Shown: positions 15,095 through 15,139 of the stretch, piece by piece
Layout of the letters: each line of letters opens with the position of its first letter
Numbering within the stretch: the first letter of the stretch is position 1
DNA from: CAZMLC01 sp964567125
GTDB lineage: Bacteria; Verrucomicrobiota; Kiritimatiellia; RFP12; UBA1067
Length of the DNA stretch: 15,139 nucleotides
Assembly (NCBI GenBank): GCA_964567125.1
Contig: CAZMLC010000066.1
Location: 1 to 15,139, forward strand
Reading direction: 5' to 3'
Position numbers and translations under genes: made by a program
Notes under the pieces: model-generated
The model's database searches: none
What the model was told of the DNA's origin: nothing
The model's input: the letters and a program-made list of their open reading frames with translations, nothing else

Positions 15095-15127
15095 AGTATA
15101 CGGGCTTTAGCCGCCTGAGAAAAGCCC
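15095..15127 (-). promoter_or_regulatory. Possible der promoter overlapped by an inverted repeat
   Basis: On the minus strand TATACT (15095-15100) could be a -10 box; the best -35 at 17 bases, TTTTCT (15118-15123), is weak. GGGCTTT (15102-15108) and AAAGCCC (15121-15127) are perfect inverted copies 12 bases apart and span the spacer and -35 region, so they could be an operator or an RNA hairpin from an upstream transcript. The window ends 12 bases further on, so other upstream signals cannot be seen. Confidence 0.35.
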
Positions 15128-15139
15128 AAAGACGGCACG

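Noticed and set aside
15102..15127. GGGCTTT/AAAGCCC inverted repeat as an intrinsic terminator
   Set aside because: No T-run follows on either strand; it is kept only as a possible operator or RNA structure.
1..15139. CRISPR array, insertion sequence, prophage or defence system
   Set aside because: I saw no regularly spaced repeats, transposase, integrase or effector-like gene; all frames with recognisable families are housekeeping or envelope functions apart from the CE15 esterase.

Overview
The window looks like a piece of chromosomal core genome from a Gram-negative, probably rod-shaped bacterium. It carries an LptD-type outer-membrane LPS translocon, a full elongasome (MreB, MreC, MreD, PBP2, RodA), an RNase E/G, the two enzymes that start glycerophospholipid synthesis (GpsA, PlsY) and the ribosome-assembly GTPase Der. 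The sequence alone does not fix the lineage. The fused mreBCD-PBP2-rodA-rng layout, the divergent LptD and a secreted CE15 glucuronoyl esterase would fit the PVC superphylum (Verrucomicrobiota/Kiritimatiellota-like), but that is inference.

Layout: positions 1-48 hold the 5' two thirds of a minus-strand tRNA-Gly(GCC). A short divergent promoter region (49-197) separates it from the only plus-strand protein gene, a secreted CE15-family esterase (198-1373). A bidirectional hairpin terminator near 1410-1445 lies between that gene and the convergent minus-strand block. Everything from 1460 to 15086 is on the minus strand. In order of transcription it runs der, an unrecognised 213-residue protein, plsY and gpsA (joined by a 2-base gap and two ATGA overlaps), then a 155-base regulatory gap. 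Next come mreB, mreC, mreD, mrdA (PBP2), rodA and rng, closely packed, and after a 178-base gap with its own likely promoter, lptD.

How the genes work together: GpsA makes sn-glycerol-3-phosphate and PlsY acylates it, feeding membrane lipid synthesis. MreBCD position the RodA glycosyltransferase and the PBP2 transpeptidase for lateral wall growth. LptD inserts LPS in the outer membrane. Der and RNase G both act on ribosome or rRNA maturation, so the block couples envelope growth to ribosome production.

The hunt found no mobile element, CRISPR array, defence locus or clearly new multi-gene system. The most useful leads are the unknown protein translationally coupled between der and plsY, a predicted Cys/Cys/His/Cys metal site in PBP2, an unusual SYGRT motif in RodA, a hairpin immediately before rng, a palindrome in the mreB upstream region and a possible leaderless der transcript.
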